Positions 21,794 to 33,972 of a stretch of 41,125 bases of DNA are shown in pieces. Source of the stretch: Triparma columacea (lineage: Eukaryota > Sar > Bolidophyceae > Parmales > Triparmaceae); contig BRYA01000192.1 of assembly GCA_030267965.1 (NCBI GenBank), positions 1 to 41,125 of the forward strand. Direction: 5' to 3'. A program made the position numbers and the translations under genes. Numbering within the stretch: position 1 is the first letter of the stretch; the number at the start of each line of letters is the position of its first letter. The notes under the pieces are model-generated. The model was not told the DNA's origin and made no database searches. It worked only from the letters and a program-made list of their open reading frames with translations.

Positions 21794-23706
21794 ATGTTGA
21801 ATTGGAGGCCATTTTTCTGGGCTTTCCTCATCAGTCTCATTCGGAATTCCGACGCTATAGTGGCGTGGTCGAGATTGGATATGTCTCCGGTGAGAATTTG
21901 TAGTCCCTTAGTCACTCCTCTGCAACTCTTCACATACTAACCGCCCTCCCCCCCTTGCAGTCCAATGCTTTGTGCACGCCTACGGAGATCAAGCTGACAT
22001 TTAAGACCACCACTCCGATAACACATACGGATCAGATCCGCCTCGACATGCCGGGCTTCACACGAGGCAATTGTAATAATGCTGCTAGTACCAACCTCCA
22101 CGATCAGGCTCTAGCGAAGCGTTATCCTGCTGCCAAGTGGAACGTCAAGTGGTACGAGGGCACCGTCGCGAACTCCTTCCATGACTCTTATTTTCTCATG
22201 AATCCTGTTCAGGGTACCGCCGGAGTTTCGGCCAATGAGGTGGTGATAATTATTGTTGACAAGGCGTTAGAGATCAAGGCGAATTGTGGGACGGTGAGCA
22301 CCCAGGCTTTCACCCTGTACGATGAAACCCTTGCGACGACGACTATTGCTGCGGCAAATCGTACCAATTTTACTGGAGGCTGCTACTTCACGGACACGAG
22401 ACTTGACGTGCACCAGCCTCTTGACAAAACTTGGATGAAGCTCACTCTTCAGTTCCGCCCTGCCATGAACATTGTCGGCGGGGAAAACATCACATTTAAC
22501 ATGGCTGGCTTCACCAACAGTAACTTTACTGGAAAGGTATACCATTATGGGACCAATGTTCCTGGACAAGGTGATGGAGCCGCAATCACAAACGTTGAAT
22601 GGGACTTTTACGACAGATACTCTGACGCTCGTTTCCACGCTTACTGGACGGAGGGTACATACAAAAAGCACCTCCCAGGTTACGTCAACTCCACTCTGCG
22701 GTTCAAGGTAGAAACAGGGCAGACACTCACGGCTGGGACTCTCTACACTGCCGACGTTGACAGGATCAAAGCAAAGATTGGTACCGTGTGCAGCCTTCCC
22801 GAAGATTACGATAAGATAACAATTTCCACTGACGCCGCTGCCGGAGCGGTTGTAAAGGCTAGGGTCGGACATACTGACTCTGTAGGCAACGGCTGCAAGC
22901 AGCTTGGCTTCTGCAGTGGTCACGGAAAGTGCAACTTTTGCACTGAGAGTTGCACTTGCGACAAGGAGTACGGAGGAGCAGGAGCAATAGTTGGGCTGGA
23001 CATCAAAAAAGATTGCTCAGAGAGAGTTTGCCCTGCTGGTTATTCTTGGGGAGCGCTGCCGACTGACAGTAACTTGGGGCACCACCTTGAAGAGTGCTCC
23101 GGTGCTGGCATTTGCGAGCGCGGGAAGGGAGTGTGTATTTGCTTTGATGGTTTTGGCGGGGCAAAATGCGACAGGAGGACGTGCCCTGTTTTAAATTCAG
23201 AAGTTTGCTCGGGCCACGGCACATGCTTAAGCATGCGCCAACTGAGTATGAAACCCGACGCGCTCCCTTTGTCTGATCCCTGGGACTATAAAACTACTGG
23301 TGTGCTGTACCCGATTTACGGTGGTGGGAGGGAGGGAAACATCATCGTTGGTGAAAACAATGTTACATGGGACGAGAGGTTCTTGCACCAGTGCCATTGT
23401 GATAGTGGATGGCCGGTGGGCCTGGGTTCTGGTGAGACCCAGGTTCCGGAATACTTCGGCCCTGCCTGCAACTTAAGGCACTGCCCTTCGGGCAACGACC
23501 CGCTGACAAAAATTGACGAAACGAACTGCACTGGCGTTACTGCAGCGGGGGGGAAAGGCGTAGGCCAGAAAGGGAACTTGTGCCATGCAGAGTGTAGTAA
23601 CCGGGGTCTCTGTGATTACGAAACGGGTACTTGCGAATGTTTTAATGGTTTCTGGGGGCACGCCTGTGACAAGCTGAAAGGCATCAACGTAGAAGCAAGT
23701 GAATAA
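21794..23706 (+). CDS. Secreted multi-EGF cysteine-rich protein, 2 exons
   Basis: Exons 21794-21889 and 21961-23706 join in phase 0 (GTGAG...TGCAG) to 613 aa. Exon 1 is almost exactly the signal peptide (MLNWRPFFWAFLISLI then charged residues). Residues ~33-310 form a Thr/Asn/Gly-rich region predicted to be beta-rich, with two similar halves (LTFKTTTPITHTDQIRLDMPGFT and LTLQFRPAMNIVGGENITFNMAGFT) that look like an internal duplication. Residues ~320-605 hold four or more EGF/tenascin-like units (GFCSGHGKC, ECSGAGIC, VCSGHGTC, ECSNRGLC...CECFNGFWG). No TM anchor is seen. It is likely a cell-surface or extracellular matrix protein, and a paralogue in style of the protein at 8959-9871. It is convergent with the next gene (52 nt). 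Confidence 0.85.
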
Positions 23707-23758
23707 AGATCTTTGTGTCACAAACAGAAAAGCGCTTTCTTTTATTATGCACATGGCC

Positions 23759-26392
23759 TCAATATCCAAAGTCAGGAGACAACACCTCGGAGAATCCCCA
23801 TCTCCCCTTGGTGATCCACCTAACGAGCCCATCCCTGACGCCCTCGCAGCACCACGCCTCTGCGGTGTCCTTCCTATTGCACCGCACCTCCATTGACGAG
23901 GAGCTCACAGACGTTGTCAAAACAAATAACAGGCGTGCACCACAAAGGGTCGTCGAGAAAGCCCAACCTGTGACCTTTAGCATTGGCTCTTGAAGGCTGA
24001 CAACACTGCTCCGCTCGTCGCTCGAAATCGCAAAGTCGCTCAAGTTGATCTCAGCGTAGTTAAGGACGTCCCAATTTTCATCGTTAGCCTTTTCGACAAC
24101 ACTGCCGTCGCCCCCCTGTAAACTCCAACTCACGACCTCGCTCATTTTTGACCAAATCTTCCTGAAACCCTCCCCGTCCCCTCCCGCGCACCAGTCTGTC
24201 AGCTTGCACGGGCGCAACCGTCTCCAGAAATCCACCTCGACGTTGTCAGTGTAAACAACCATCCCCGGCGAATAGAGGTCATGAAACACAGCCACCTCAG
24301 TAACTATTTCGAAGGAAGCGAAGGGGGCGGGAGGAAGGTAATACCGGCGGTCGACCGGGTCTTTCACCTTGTAAATGTCAACGATGCCCACCTCGACGGA
24401 AGCGGAACTGTTTATATCCGCGATGGTCAACTTAATCCGAATACCATCGATCTCAAATCCGCACGAGCTAGCAACCGCCAATTCTACCACGTCGCCGTTG
24501 CTCTTTATCGTGAGATTGACCCCATCCATCGGTAGCGTCACTACGGAAGAAGCGAATGACAATGCTTTGTGGTCGAAGTGGCCGCGATACCTGTTGAAGT
24601 CTACCTCGGTGGCTCTTTCCCCCAGAGCGTTGCATAGTGCCATCCTCCACTTCAACGGGACTCCGGATATCTTAATCTTGTCCTCGTCTCGGGAAGAGGC
24701 ATCGTGAAAAAGATTTTTCGGTCTTCCTTTGACCATGGGCGTATCAAAGACATCGTCAATCTTGCTCTTGATTTTCACCATGACGCCAGGAGTGAATCTA
24801 ACATCTTCGACTTGACTTGCAACCTCCTGCGTTTCAAACATGAGGCGCTCCTTGTCTTCCCTCCAAATCTTGAGGGCGAAGTCGTTGACGCTCTCCAAAG
24901 AGATGCCTCCCACAACGTCAAAGAAGGAGTTAAATACCTACGAAGGGGGGGGGAGTGTTAACATATTAAGAAAGATTTGCCTTTCGCTTTTGGCACTTCT
25001 CACCTCCCCCCACGCCTCGCCTCCGTCGCCCCAATCTAAAACAATGTCCGCAACGCTCGTCAGCGTTCTGATCAGGTCTTTGAAACCATCTTCCACCGCC
25101 TGCATTATTTCTCGTCCTATTATTGTCATCATGACCCTCGCAGTGTTCACATCCCCATCCTCCACCCCCTTGGCCGCTTGAACCAGCACCCTTCCCCTTG
25201 CCGTTCTCCACTCCCGGTACCTTTTGACCATGCCCCCTTTGTAATGATCGTAAATGCTCTGCAACCTCCACTCGATTACGTCGTTCCAGTCGGCATTCAG
25301 CCTCTCCACGATGGTCCAACATTCTCCGGTTTTCAAATAGCTCAGGACGCGCTCAAGGCGGGGTTTCGTCAAATCCTTAGCGGTGCTTGAATTGGGTAGA
25401 CCCAATTGAAGGGTAGTGAGATACACGTAGACAGCAAAGTCCAAGTCTGAAGGATCAAACGGACGGCCCTCCATAATGTCTTCGGCCTTTTGGGTCAACT
25501 CCTTGGGCACACTCAGCTGTGCGGAGCCCCAACCTGGGCACTTGACGCGATCGTACTCCAGGGAGCCGAGGTACTCGTGAGCGACTCTATGCGACCAGGG
25601 CTCTGTCTCCTTCCTCTCCTTCTCCATCCCTCCCACCATCCAGCGTCCCGCGAGGGGAGAATGATCGCAGGGCCAATGCTGAGGCTTGACCGGAGGGGGG
25701 ATGACCGCTGCGTCGCCTTGCCCCGCTGATTCGTCGCTGATATCCTTTTCCTGCTGGCCGCCGTCGCCCTCATAGCTGACCCAGCCCCACTCTGCTTCCT
25801 CAGGCTCCTCGTCCATCCTGACGGGCTTGTCTCCGACAGCCTCCCTAGACCATCGCTGCTGAAGGATCTCCTCGACGTCACCTCTCCTCCCCAGCCGCGC
25901 CATCTCCCCCGTTCTGACCCCGCATACACCCCTGGACACCACAACACTCTCGCAGGCCTTGATGAACTCCTTGAAGGCATACTTCAGGTAGCTACCATAG
26001 CACTCCTCGTTGGAGTTGGAGGACTCATGTGCCGCGTACACTTCATCGTACTGATTTCTGAGCCATGTGACGTACTCCACGATCAACTCTTGAACACGAT
26101 AATCTGTATAATCCCGAAAGGCTGTTATGAGAGCCCCCAAGCCAATAATATGTTCCTTGTTTTGTAGTGAGGTAAACGTTGATAGAGGTATAGACTTTGC
26201 CGTCAATATTTTCGCGCAGAAAGCGTCGTTCAGCTCATCTTTCAGAGAGGAGGGAGGATTCGATCCAAGGGAGATGTATTTTAATTTCCTTATTGATGAT
26301 GTAGCGGAGGAGTACGATACTCCGGCACTTTTAAGAACCCGATATACGTCTTCTGTGGGGTCACAGGGAAGGGGGATGAAGCGATCCACCAT
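23759..26392 (-). CDS. Large uncharacterised protein, 2 exons
   Basis: Exons 26392-25004 and 24937-23759 join in phase 0 (GTGAG...CGTAG) to 855 aa. I do not recognise the family. The N-terminal ~170 residues are helical (ITAFRDYTDYRVQELIVEYVTWLRNQYDEVY). An acidic, disordered stretch follows (DEEPEEAEWGW). The centre is helical again, with a charged segment VERLNADWNDVIEWRLQSIYDHY. The C-terminal ~300 residues alternate strands and loops with Val/Asp-rich segments, possibly a beta-sandwich. There is no signal peptide or TM segment. A Tyr/Trp-rich helical-plus-beta design could suit a trafficking or cytoskeletal adaptor, but that is only a guess. Its first ~30 coding bases plus 5' flank recur as a 43-nt copy at 34955-34997. 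Confidence 0.75.
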
Positions 26393-26403
26393 TTACTCGC
26401 AAA
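26361..26403 (+). repeat. 43-nt repeat, copy A (start codon of the 855-aa orphan gene)
   Basis: Matches 34955-34997 in the same orientation at 41 of 43 positions (differences at 26363 and 26393). It covers the start codon and first ~11 codons of the orphan gene on the minus strand plus 11 nt of 5' flank. No similarity continues on either side. Confidence 0.95.
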
Positions 26404-26457
26404 GCCCGTTTTTTTCTTTCAAATTTCGTTTACATTCACTCCCTCGACACGGGAAGT

Positions 26458-27306
26458 TCAACAGATTAATACTACTCCGAACGTATAACACAACACAGGG
26501 ATAGCCGCAATCACGGAATATGGCGTCAACGTCACCATCGCAAAAACCAGAGGCTTCTTAACCCCATAAAAAAGCCCAACAAGGGTTTGGGCAATCCAGG
26601 TCGCAGTACAGGCGAGGATTACCAAGAAAATCTTAACGCTTCTATCGCGCTCAAAGAAAAAGACATCGTTAAAGTCGTCACGTTCATAATCTGTCGCTGT
26701 GTGATTTGCAACACCCCATTGCATATCCGCGCTATCGGAGACCTCCATCCCCTTGGTGACTAAGGTGACGCAGTAAATGGCGGCTGCGGCCGCCATTGAG
26801 AACAAAATTGACACAAAGAGCATCTCGGCAATCACCTTTGTGGTCGTAATGAGGGATGTTGAAAGAGGGACAGTGAAGTCAAGAATTTCCTGATTGACAT
26901 CATAGCCTGCACTCCGAATCTTGCTCTCTATATCCAGCTTGTCTGCGAGTTTCACCAACGATTCGTTGATATGCATATCAAGCGCAGCCCCCTTCCTTGT
27001 CTTTGCCCTCTCCCTCCCTTCCGCCCTTTCTTCAACTAGTGGTTCCTTTATTTGGAGTCTAGTTTCTGCGCTGGCCACCCGCTCCCCGGCGCTCTTCTCA
27101 ATGTCCCGCAGGAATCCAATAACAATCATCGAAACGGGACTCTCTGTCTCTTGATCATCAGCAATCATTTCCAACTCCCTTGAGCTCACATCTTGCAATT
27201 CTTCCCTCAACGTTGACAAATGCGCTCGAATTACCTCGACAACGCGATCCTTAGCACTGACGTCACTTCGGACAGATTCTTCGCCAGAATCGGCGGGAAC
27301 TATCAT
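26458..27306 (-). CDS. Uncharacterised membrane protein with three to four TM segments
   Basis: Single exon, 282 aa, start ATG at 27306. Residues 1-130 are soluble, charged and probably helical/coiled (VVEVIRAHLSTLREELQDV, ERVASAETRLQIKEP). Hydrophobic segments follow at about 163-185 (MLFVSILFSMAAAAAIYCVTL), 226-245 (FLVILACTATWIAQTLVGLF) and 250-282 (VFAMVTLTPYSVIAAIPVLCYTFGVVLIC, probably two passes). I do not recognise the family. It lies 65 nt upstream of the 855-aa orphan gene on the same strand and is compactly packed like its neighbours. Confidence 0.65.
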   Translation of the reverse strand: MIVPADSGEESVRSDVSAKDRVVEVIRAHLSTLREELQDVSSRELEMIADDQETESPVSMIVIGFLRDIEKSAGERVASAETRLQIKEPLVEERAEGRERAKTRKGAALDMHINESLVKLADKLDIESKIRSAGYDVNQEILDFTVPLSTSLITTTKVIAEMLFVSILFSMAAAAAIYCVTLVTKGMEVSDSADMQWGVANHTATDYERDDFNDVFFFERDRSVKIFLVILACTATWIAQTLVGLFYGVKKPLVFAMVTLTPYSVIAAIPVLCYTFGVVLIC

Positions 27307-27537
27307 GATTGACTTGATCTTAAGTAACAGAAATAAATCTCAGAATAATAAATAAACAATCAAAGAAACTTCCGGGACCCTCTTGCATGCCGTTCTTGCG
27401 AGCTTGAATTTTACCGCAAAGGGGCCCCTTTATTGTATCCTCTTCTAGTGTATAACCCTTTATTGAATCTCCCAAATTTCTCCTCACCCTTGATTCCGGG
27501 GGTCCGAAAGACCTCGGACTTGACCCAAAATCCCCAA

Positions 27538-28431
27538 TCACTGCCATTCCTGCTTGTGTACACGCTGATAGTGTATATTCATAGTAATAAGACAATCGAT
27601 AGTGTGTTTGTTAGGTGTATAAGTCATAATTGGCAGGCATTTGACGACAAGGCAGCATTTAGAGACATTTAGATAGTCTCCATCCGGCTTTCTCATCTTG
27701 AAGACCTTGCCCGTCATAGACGCGGTCCTTTCCTGCAGAAGGCCGGGGTCAACGAAGGTGTCAATCACTTCCCTGATATGAGGCATGGATTCTTGGAAGT
27801 TTTTTCCATCGCACATCTTTCCAATGTTTCGGAACTTCCACGGACTGGTTATGGTCATCCCGTCTCTGTAAAGCACGCCGATCACAGCGGCAGTGCTCGA
27901 GGTGCCGCAACCAATAGCGCAGTCAGCCAGTAGCTTTGGGGGGGTCCCCGCTCCCTGCAAGTCAGAAAGCACAGCGTAGGCGCTCTCGACATTCTGGAAG
28001 CTGCCCCCCTTGTGTGCATTCACCAAGAAGCACATCATGTTGACTGAAGGGTCGAGACCGTCAAGTTCAATCTTGATACTCTCATCATAACCTTCTTTGT
28101 CCCCGCTCAACTCGTCCCCACTGTGCTGAATACAGCCATCGCAGGCCTTCAGGTTGTTATAGAAGCAAGCGTCAATCAACATACCTGCAAAGTCAAAAAC
28201 AAGGACAGAGCAATCGAGATCAACGGGGGACATACCCTCGAAGACTACAAAAGGGGGGAATTAGGGTTAGGGTATATCTAATGTGGGATCCTTATCACAA
28301 CGTTGAACAGCGTGGCACTTACAATCCCAGGATAGGCCTAACTCGAGGTCATGACCTTTCGTAAGCTTCACCTCAACATCCCCACCGACATCGACATGCA
28401 CATCGCTCAGTGTGATACCGCTTTTACTCAT
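27538..28431 (-). CDS. TerD-domain (tellurium-resistance/stress family) protein, 2 exons
   Basis: Exons 28431-28323 and 28244-27538 join in phase (GTAAG...TTGTAG) to about 271 aa. The TerD beta-sandwich is recognisable from LELGLSWD followed by DLDCSVLVFD and a fYNNLKACDGCIQHSGDEL segment, then GYDESIKIELDGL. This is the DLD...YNNL...HSGD...DE pattern whose Asp residues bind calcium in bacterial TerD. The second half (ACAIGCG-like turn, SPWKFRNIGKMCDGKNFQ) completes the domain. In bacteria these proteins belong to membrane-associated stress modules (ter operon); the eukaryotic role is unknown. The last ~45 residues after YLNVSKCC do not look like TerD and may be a wrongly read 3' end. The intron contains TTAGGGTTAGGG near 28262. 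Confidence 0.82.
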
Positions 28432-29577
28432 TTTAGTGCTCAAATGGAAGGATTAAATAGGGTTATCAGCCCCCTTCTATAATTGGGGTTAATCAAGTAA
28501 ACACACTTTTCAATATGAAGTTCACTTTTCATAGCATTGTTACGGCTATTAACATACCACGTGAATATTCCCCTATTCCCCTTTCCCCTCCCTTAACATC
28601 TCCGCCGCAATCATTTCCTCTCAATCCCACTTTTCCCCATGCTGGTAACTCCCCACACACCAACCCCATCCAAATTGAAAGTATTCCTGTCCCAAATCTC
28701 GTCGTACCCCACCCCCAACCACCACGGAGCCCACGAACTATCCTTCTGCCGTCACGACCATGTTCCTGCCAAATAGAACAACTCCCCTCTCCTCCCCCCC
28801 CTCCCCATGCCGCTTTAGTGGGATGGGAGACGTTTCACTGGGATTCATAGAGGATCGAGCCTCCCTATATACTGCTCAGCGGAATCATTGGCAGAAAACG
28901 TACTTTTAGACGCAGAGGAGACGAGTAATCATGGCCCAAATCGAGGAAATAGAGCAATGAGGATGGCAGAATGTATCTCCAGAAGACGAATTAATTAATT
29001 TAAAAGACCGTAGAGGGTATAGATTACGTCTATATAATACGTGAGTGGATTAAAAGGGCGCGAAGAACTCTATAACAAAAGCAGTTTATTAGCCCTAACT
29101 TGTTTCACCCCCAGGTCTCCTGGCCGAACTGAACATGGATTGAGTTTTCAGAGATTCACTGCAACTTATTTTATCCGCTGGAAAGCTTTCTTCAAGTGTC
29201 GTCCTCAAATGTAAGCGTATTGCTCCAAAGACCCCCTTTTCGGAAAATTCTTGTGCTTAAGTTGTTATTGCGTGCTTTTGAACGGCCGTGCTTGTCCCAT
29301 TAAGCAGGTTAATCTGAGTGAGATTGGGCAGCAGTTCGTTCTCTTCAACAGCTTTCTTTTTTTGGTGATTGGTTGTACTTTATGCGTAGTATTTTCCTTT
29401 AACTTTCTAGTTGTTCGCGGGGGGGGGGGGGTGCAAGGGCGTGTTGAAGTGTATCAAAGGAGAATTTCCTACCTCGAGGTGACACTCGAGTGCAACTTCT
29501 TCAAATTACAAGTCAATAGCTCAGACTCACACACACTCCTACGCCTTCACTCCTTTTATCCAAAGCGCTTTGAGGCT
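28432..29577. other. Intergenic region between the TerD gene and the Fanzor gene; possible left part of a mobile element
   Basis: About 1.15 kb, more AT-rich than the rest of the window. It contains a Pro-rich reading frame (28515-28850, low confidence, probably not a gene), a decayed spliced fragment (28961-29214, listed separately) and a poly-G run near 29420. No terminal inverted repeat matching the right flank of the Fanzor gene was found by eye. The promoter and 5' UTR of the Fanzor gene and the promoter of the TerD gene must lie here. Confidence 0.4.
28961..29214 (+). pseudogene. Possible decayed two-exon coding fragment
   Basis: A frame opens right after a TGA at 28958-28960 and runs to a GTGAGT donor at 29041. 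A CCCCCAG acceptor at 29112-29114 restores the same frame (leftover AC + G), and it then stays open for 31 codons to ATG-TAA at 29209-29214. The conceptual product reads like real protein (DELINLKDRRGYRLRLYN, then SFQRFTATYFIRWKAFFK). There is no in-frame start codon, and upstream stops interrupt possible earlier parts (a partial MAQIEEIEQ lies before the TGA). I do not recognise a family. It could be the tail of a degraded host gene or of an element-borne gene. Confidence 0.3.
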
Positions 29578-32500
29578 ATGGCCTCTTCACTTGGCCAAAA
29601 GAGGACGAACTCCGGGGGGGGGGGAGGGGGGCAGGGGGGAGGACAGAAGAAGAGGAGGTGAGGTCATGCGAAGGACGGGGAGTAGTTACATTGCTCCGCT
29701 GCGCCGCTCTGCTCACTGCTCCGCTCCTTACACACTCCTCTGCGCCCCTTGACCACAACAGCAAGCAGGTTCAGCAGGACGAGCCGACCATCCCCACCCT
29801 CTCCAAAGCTAGCCCGTTTGGAAGCTTTAAGGAGGAGAATATAAGCAGGCTTGATAAGGAAACACATCAATACACAATTCATGACCAACGTGTCATCGGC
29901 TCAGCAACTGGCCTCATTGAAAGTTGGGAGGAATACCACGACCGTGGATTTTGTGAAGATGATGTCATCGAAGGTGAGTTACGGTAGGGCGCCAGGGTGG
30001 GGATGGGTTTACTCTTTTCTTGTTTTTTGACTAACCACTCAAATTTTGCCACACGCACCACTCTAGAAATGGTCACCATCTGGGCGCGAATCGAATGGTC
30101 CATTTACCACGAAATTTGTAAAGGCTATCCCAAAAAGATGTCCAAAGCTCAACTCGTCGCCAAAGTGAAGGCGATATGGAAAAGGTGGCGCGACCAGGGG
30201 ATATTGTTCCACGAGGCGGTGGAAATATATCTAAAGGAGGGCGCGGAGGGAGTAGAGCAGTTCATTGAAGCGGAGCCGCAATTCGAAAGTGTTAGACCAG
30301 AACTACAGCAGTTCGTTGCTGCAAAACAACAGTTGGAACAGCAGGAAGACAAATACCCCAACTTTGAAATACACGCAAGCGAACTCATTGTACACTACGG
30401 AGTAGGAAGGTGAGATTTTGACTGAGGATGACAGAGGAAAGGACAACTGCAACCCAATTTCCCACACACATGATGTCTCATTTTTCACTTCTCAAAAACG
30501 TTCCCAGGGGAGACGCTCGCCACATCGTTTCAGCGGGAACAATTGATATTTTGTTTAGGTAAGTTTAGCATGCAAGAAGTGGACTTTGCGGAATTCGCGA
30601 CGCGACCTGCGTGAATATGCAATAAAAGCATTTTGAGATTTTGCCGGGGTGGGGGGAGGTGGGGAGGTGGTGTCACCAAAAAGTTGAAGCCAAGAATTAG
30701 AGGCTGAATATACCGTTTCCAGGAGTCACGACCGCACGGGGTTTGCCACCCCCCGGTCGTTTGCGAACACAACTTCCGCGATCCTCAACTTTGTTTGCAA
30801 GTGGAGGACATGAGCCCGAATGGTCAACACTACCTTTTGCCAAAGATCCTTCATCTGCGCACTAACAACATCGATCTCCCCACAGCTACAAGAAAGATGG
30901 AACCATCCAAAAGAAGGTGAGAAGCGTTACAAAGGACTTCTTCGTCAGATCTCAGATTCTCACCAAACACCCGAACCCCCTCTCCAACAGTTTGGGTTGA
31001 TCGATTTGAAGAGGAGCTCCCCTCACAAAGTTGCTGATCTAAACAACAAGAAAAGCAATCTCCACCACACGTACGCGCTCCAGCTTGCGCTTTATCGAAA
31101 AATGCTGAAATATTCGTTTGACATTGATGTGTCCATGCAAGATACTTATATCCTTCAATGTCACGCCGACAACGTTGACTCTAAGCCTAACCTCATCAAG
31201 GTGATGGTAGATAAGAGCAAAACGGCCCAGCGTCTGCTTGATGATAAAGCAGAACAAGAAGATGAAGAGGAAAAGGATGAGCTCCCAAACGAAGACCCCC
31301 TTACCACCTCCTCGGCCCCTTCTATCACCTCAACCACCTCCGCGGACCCTTCCATCATCCCAACCACCTCCGTGGCCCCTTCCACCACCACCACGTCCAA
31401 CCATATGTCTATCAAGATGTCCCTCGCAAGATTGAAAATGTCCCCAGAGTTTGAACAGGGGATCACAATTTTGGTAAAGAAGCTAAGTAGGTGGCTCGCA
31501 CAAGCTACGAACCTTGGCAAAGTTTTCTTCGCTGACCAATACAAGAAAGGGGACAAGGCCGCAGACCCCACCATCGTTCCCTTACATATCCAAACCCTTT
31601 GGGATTGGATACTGAAGGCCTCCTCACAAGAAGGGTTGAGTAAAACTTATGATGGGAAACTCGCAGGGCTAGGTTACGTCGAAGCTCTAAGGGAACTTAA
31701 TAAGGAGGTGAGGAGTGGGTCAAGGAATTTTGAGGTTGTGTACCATTGTCTCACCCTTGCTAAATTCCCTCCACCAACAGCTTTATACAAATGAAGGGGT
31801 AAAGGTGAGAATGGGAGATGGTGTACAGTGCCTCCATAACTTGTGCCTCCATCGCTCCGCTCCGCTCCGCTCTTTTCCTCACGTCACCTCCTCCCCCGCC
31901 CCCTTTTCCAGTTGGAAAGTTGGAAGGGGCTTGACTCGTTCAAAGACAACCTTGCAAAACAACTTACAACGGAAGCCACAAACATGGGTGAGAAAGGATA
32001 GTCTGGTCGCTGTTGTTTTCGTCGGGTCAATTCGCTTCTTTTACTGACTTCAAAATCTCGGTCATTTCTCGCTTCACTCGCTTCTTCGAAATACAGTCAA
32101 GTCAACATTCAACCAACAGGTTGATAAAACCATAAGTATGATTGTCTCGATGGAGATTTTTAAATATAGGGCCGACAATGAGGGGGGATACCCACGAAAG
32201 AAGTCGAAAAAGAAGTTGAAAAAGTGGAAGAAGGAAGTCGCGAAATTTCTTCTAAACCCCGACCCTGAGGCTTCCGCCCCTGGTTTCATCCCTTACACCT
32301 CCTCATTTAAGGAAAATGGGGAAAAGATTCAGGGTAAGATCTCGGAGCTCAGGACGGTTTTCAAAGTCTATCTCGGGAAAGTCAACGAACTCATGCCGTT
32401 GGTTGACCCGTTGGTTGTTGACGGTATTGTTAAGATTCCAGTTGAGATTACCAACTTTGAATATACAAGCGAGAAAGAGGTGAGAATTGTCAAAAGCTAC

Positions 32501-33940
32501 TGTATAGCAACGCCCCCCCCCCCCTCCCCTCCCTTTTCAACACGCTTCTTTACTCACACACTTCTCCCACCCCACCCCACCCCCATCTGTTCCACCAGAT
32601 CACGTACACTTATCAGTATCCCAACCAAGGCCAATCTACAAGGCTTACAAGAGCGTCTGAGGCGACAGCGAAAGTACCAAAAGAAAGGACCCACGTGTTG
32701 ACGTCGTGGGAATGTAAACAGTTTGGTGAAGTGTTCAGGGACCTTCCTGTCGGCACTCGAGACAACCCCACTCAGTTTCCCACCCTCTACCTAAGGAGGG
32801 GGAAAGATGAAAGGGATCTTATCCCATCCCTCATCAAGTACCGAAGCATCAACAAGAATGACTTGGGTACGATCGACATCCTACACAGCCTCCTCTACTA
32901 CCTCGATTGTTACAGGATCGAGATGAAGGAAGACTCCGAGAAATACTACAACAACCTCCACTCCGATGTCATCGCCCGACACTTCAACTTCAAAGGGAAA
33001 AACAAGAAGGGGAAGAACAAGAAGGGGAAGAACAAGAAGGAGTTTAAGTTCTCAGCCTCCAACATCTTTCCGAGGAACGTCATGAAGTCCTCCTCAATAA
33101 TTCCCCACCATGAGTTCCAGCCTAATCACTTCCAAATATGCGGTTTAGGTAACGTTTGGGACTTCCGAAAGATGTTCTTGCAAAATGAGAAGCTGGTGAA
33201 GGGCGACAAGTACGATAGCAAAGGTGCAGTAAATAAAGCTCTAGGTGGTCCGGAGGGTGAAGGAAAGAGAAAGGGGTACTGCCGACGATTCTTCAACAAT
33301 AATTTGCGAGCACTAGATGGTATGACAGTCTTTGGAAATGGGGAAAGAGCAACAAAGCTCTCAAAACTCTTTGCCAACCACATCACAACCGATGGTGTTT
33401 GGGTGACGGTATTATTCAACGTGCCCAACCCTACAACCTCTGCAACCTCTACAACCTCCTCTTTCCCTACCAAAGGCGAAGGTGTTGACCTCAACTCTGC
33501 TACACCCCCCCCTGTAAAAGTGGGTGAAAAGCTAGGTAAACACCTTTTTGTTTGGGGGGGTGACCCCGGTAGACGTGACATGATAACGGGCGTTCTTGTG
33601 CATGGAAAGGAGGAAGACGTTGGCAAAGTTGTGAAGCTCAGTACTAAGCAGCATGTTTTTGAGAGCGGCCGCAATTTCCTCAGCCACAGTACAACCCAGA
33701 TGTACAAGGGAGCAAAATGGGGAGAGAATAGTACTGTTCAGGTGAGAAAGGACGCACCTTCACTACCCTAACCTGATCGCAACCCTCTTTCCGGATCTAT
33801 CTCTCACTTTGATTTTTGTCCCAACCCCCCCCCCCCCCCCATCCTTCTCAGGAGAAACTGACCAACATCAATCGTCCCACCCACAAGACATTTTCTGCAG
33901 AAAACTTGAGGTCGTACATTAGGTACATGAACGAGAAGGC

Positions 33941-33972
<32 letters not shown>

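Noticed and set aside
28515..28850. 111-residue Pro-rich reading frame
   Set aside because: Low-complexity, pyrimidine-driven composition; no start context, splice link or recognisable motif.
30820..31794. Independent single-exon gene ending near 31794
   Set aside because: It overlaps three introns and exons 5-7 of the Fanzor fusion; the true coding part (30991-31707) is spliced on both sides.
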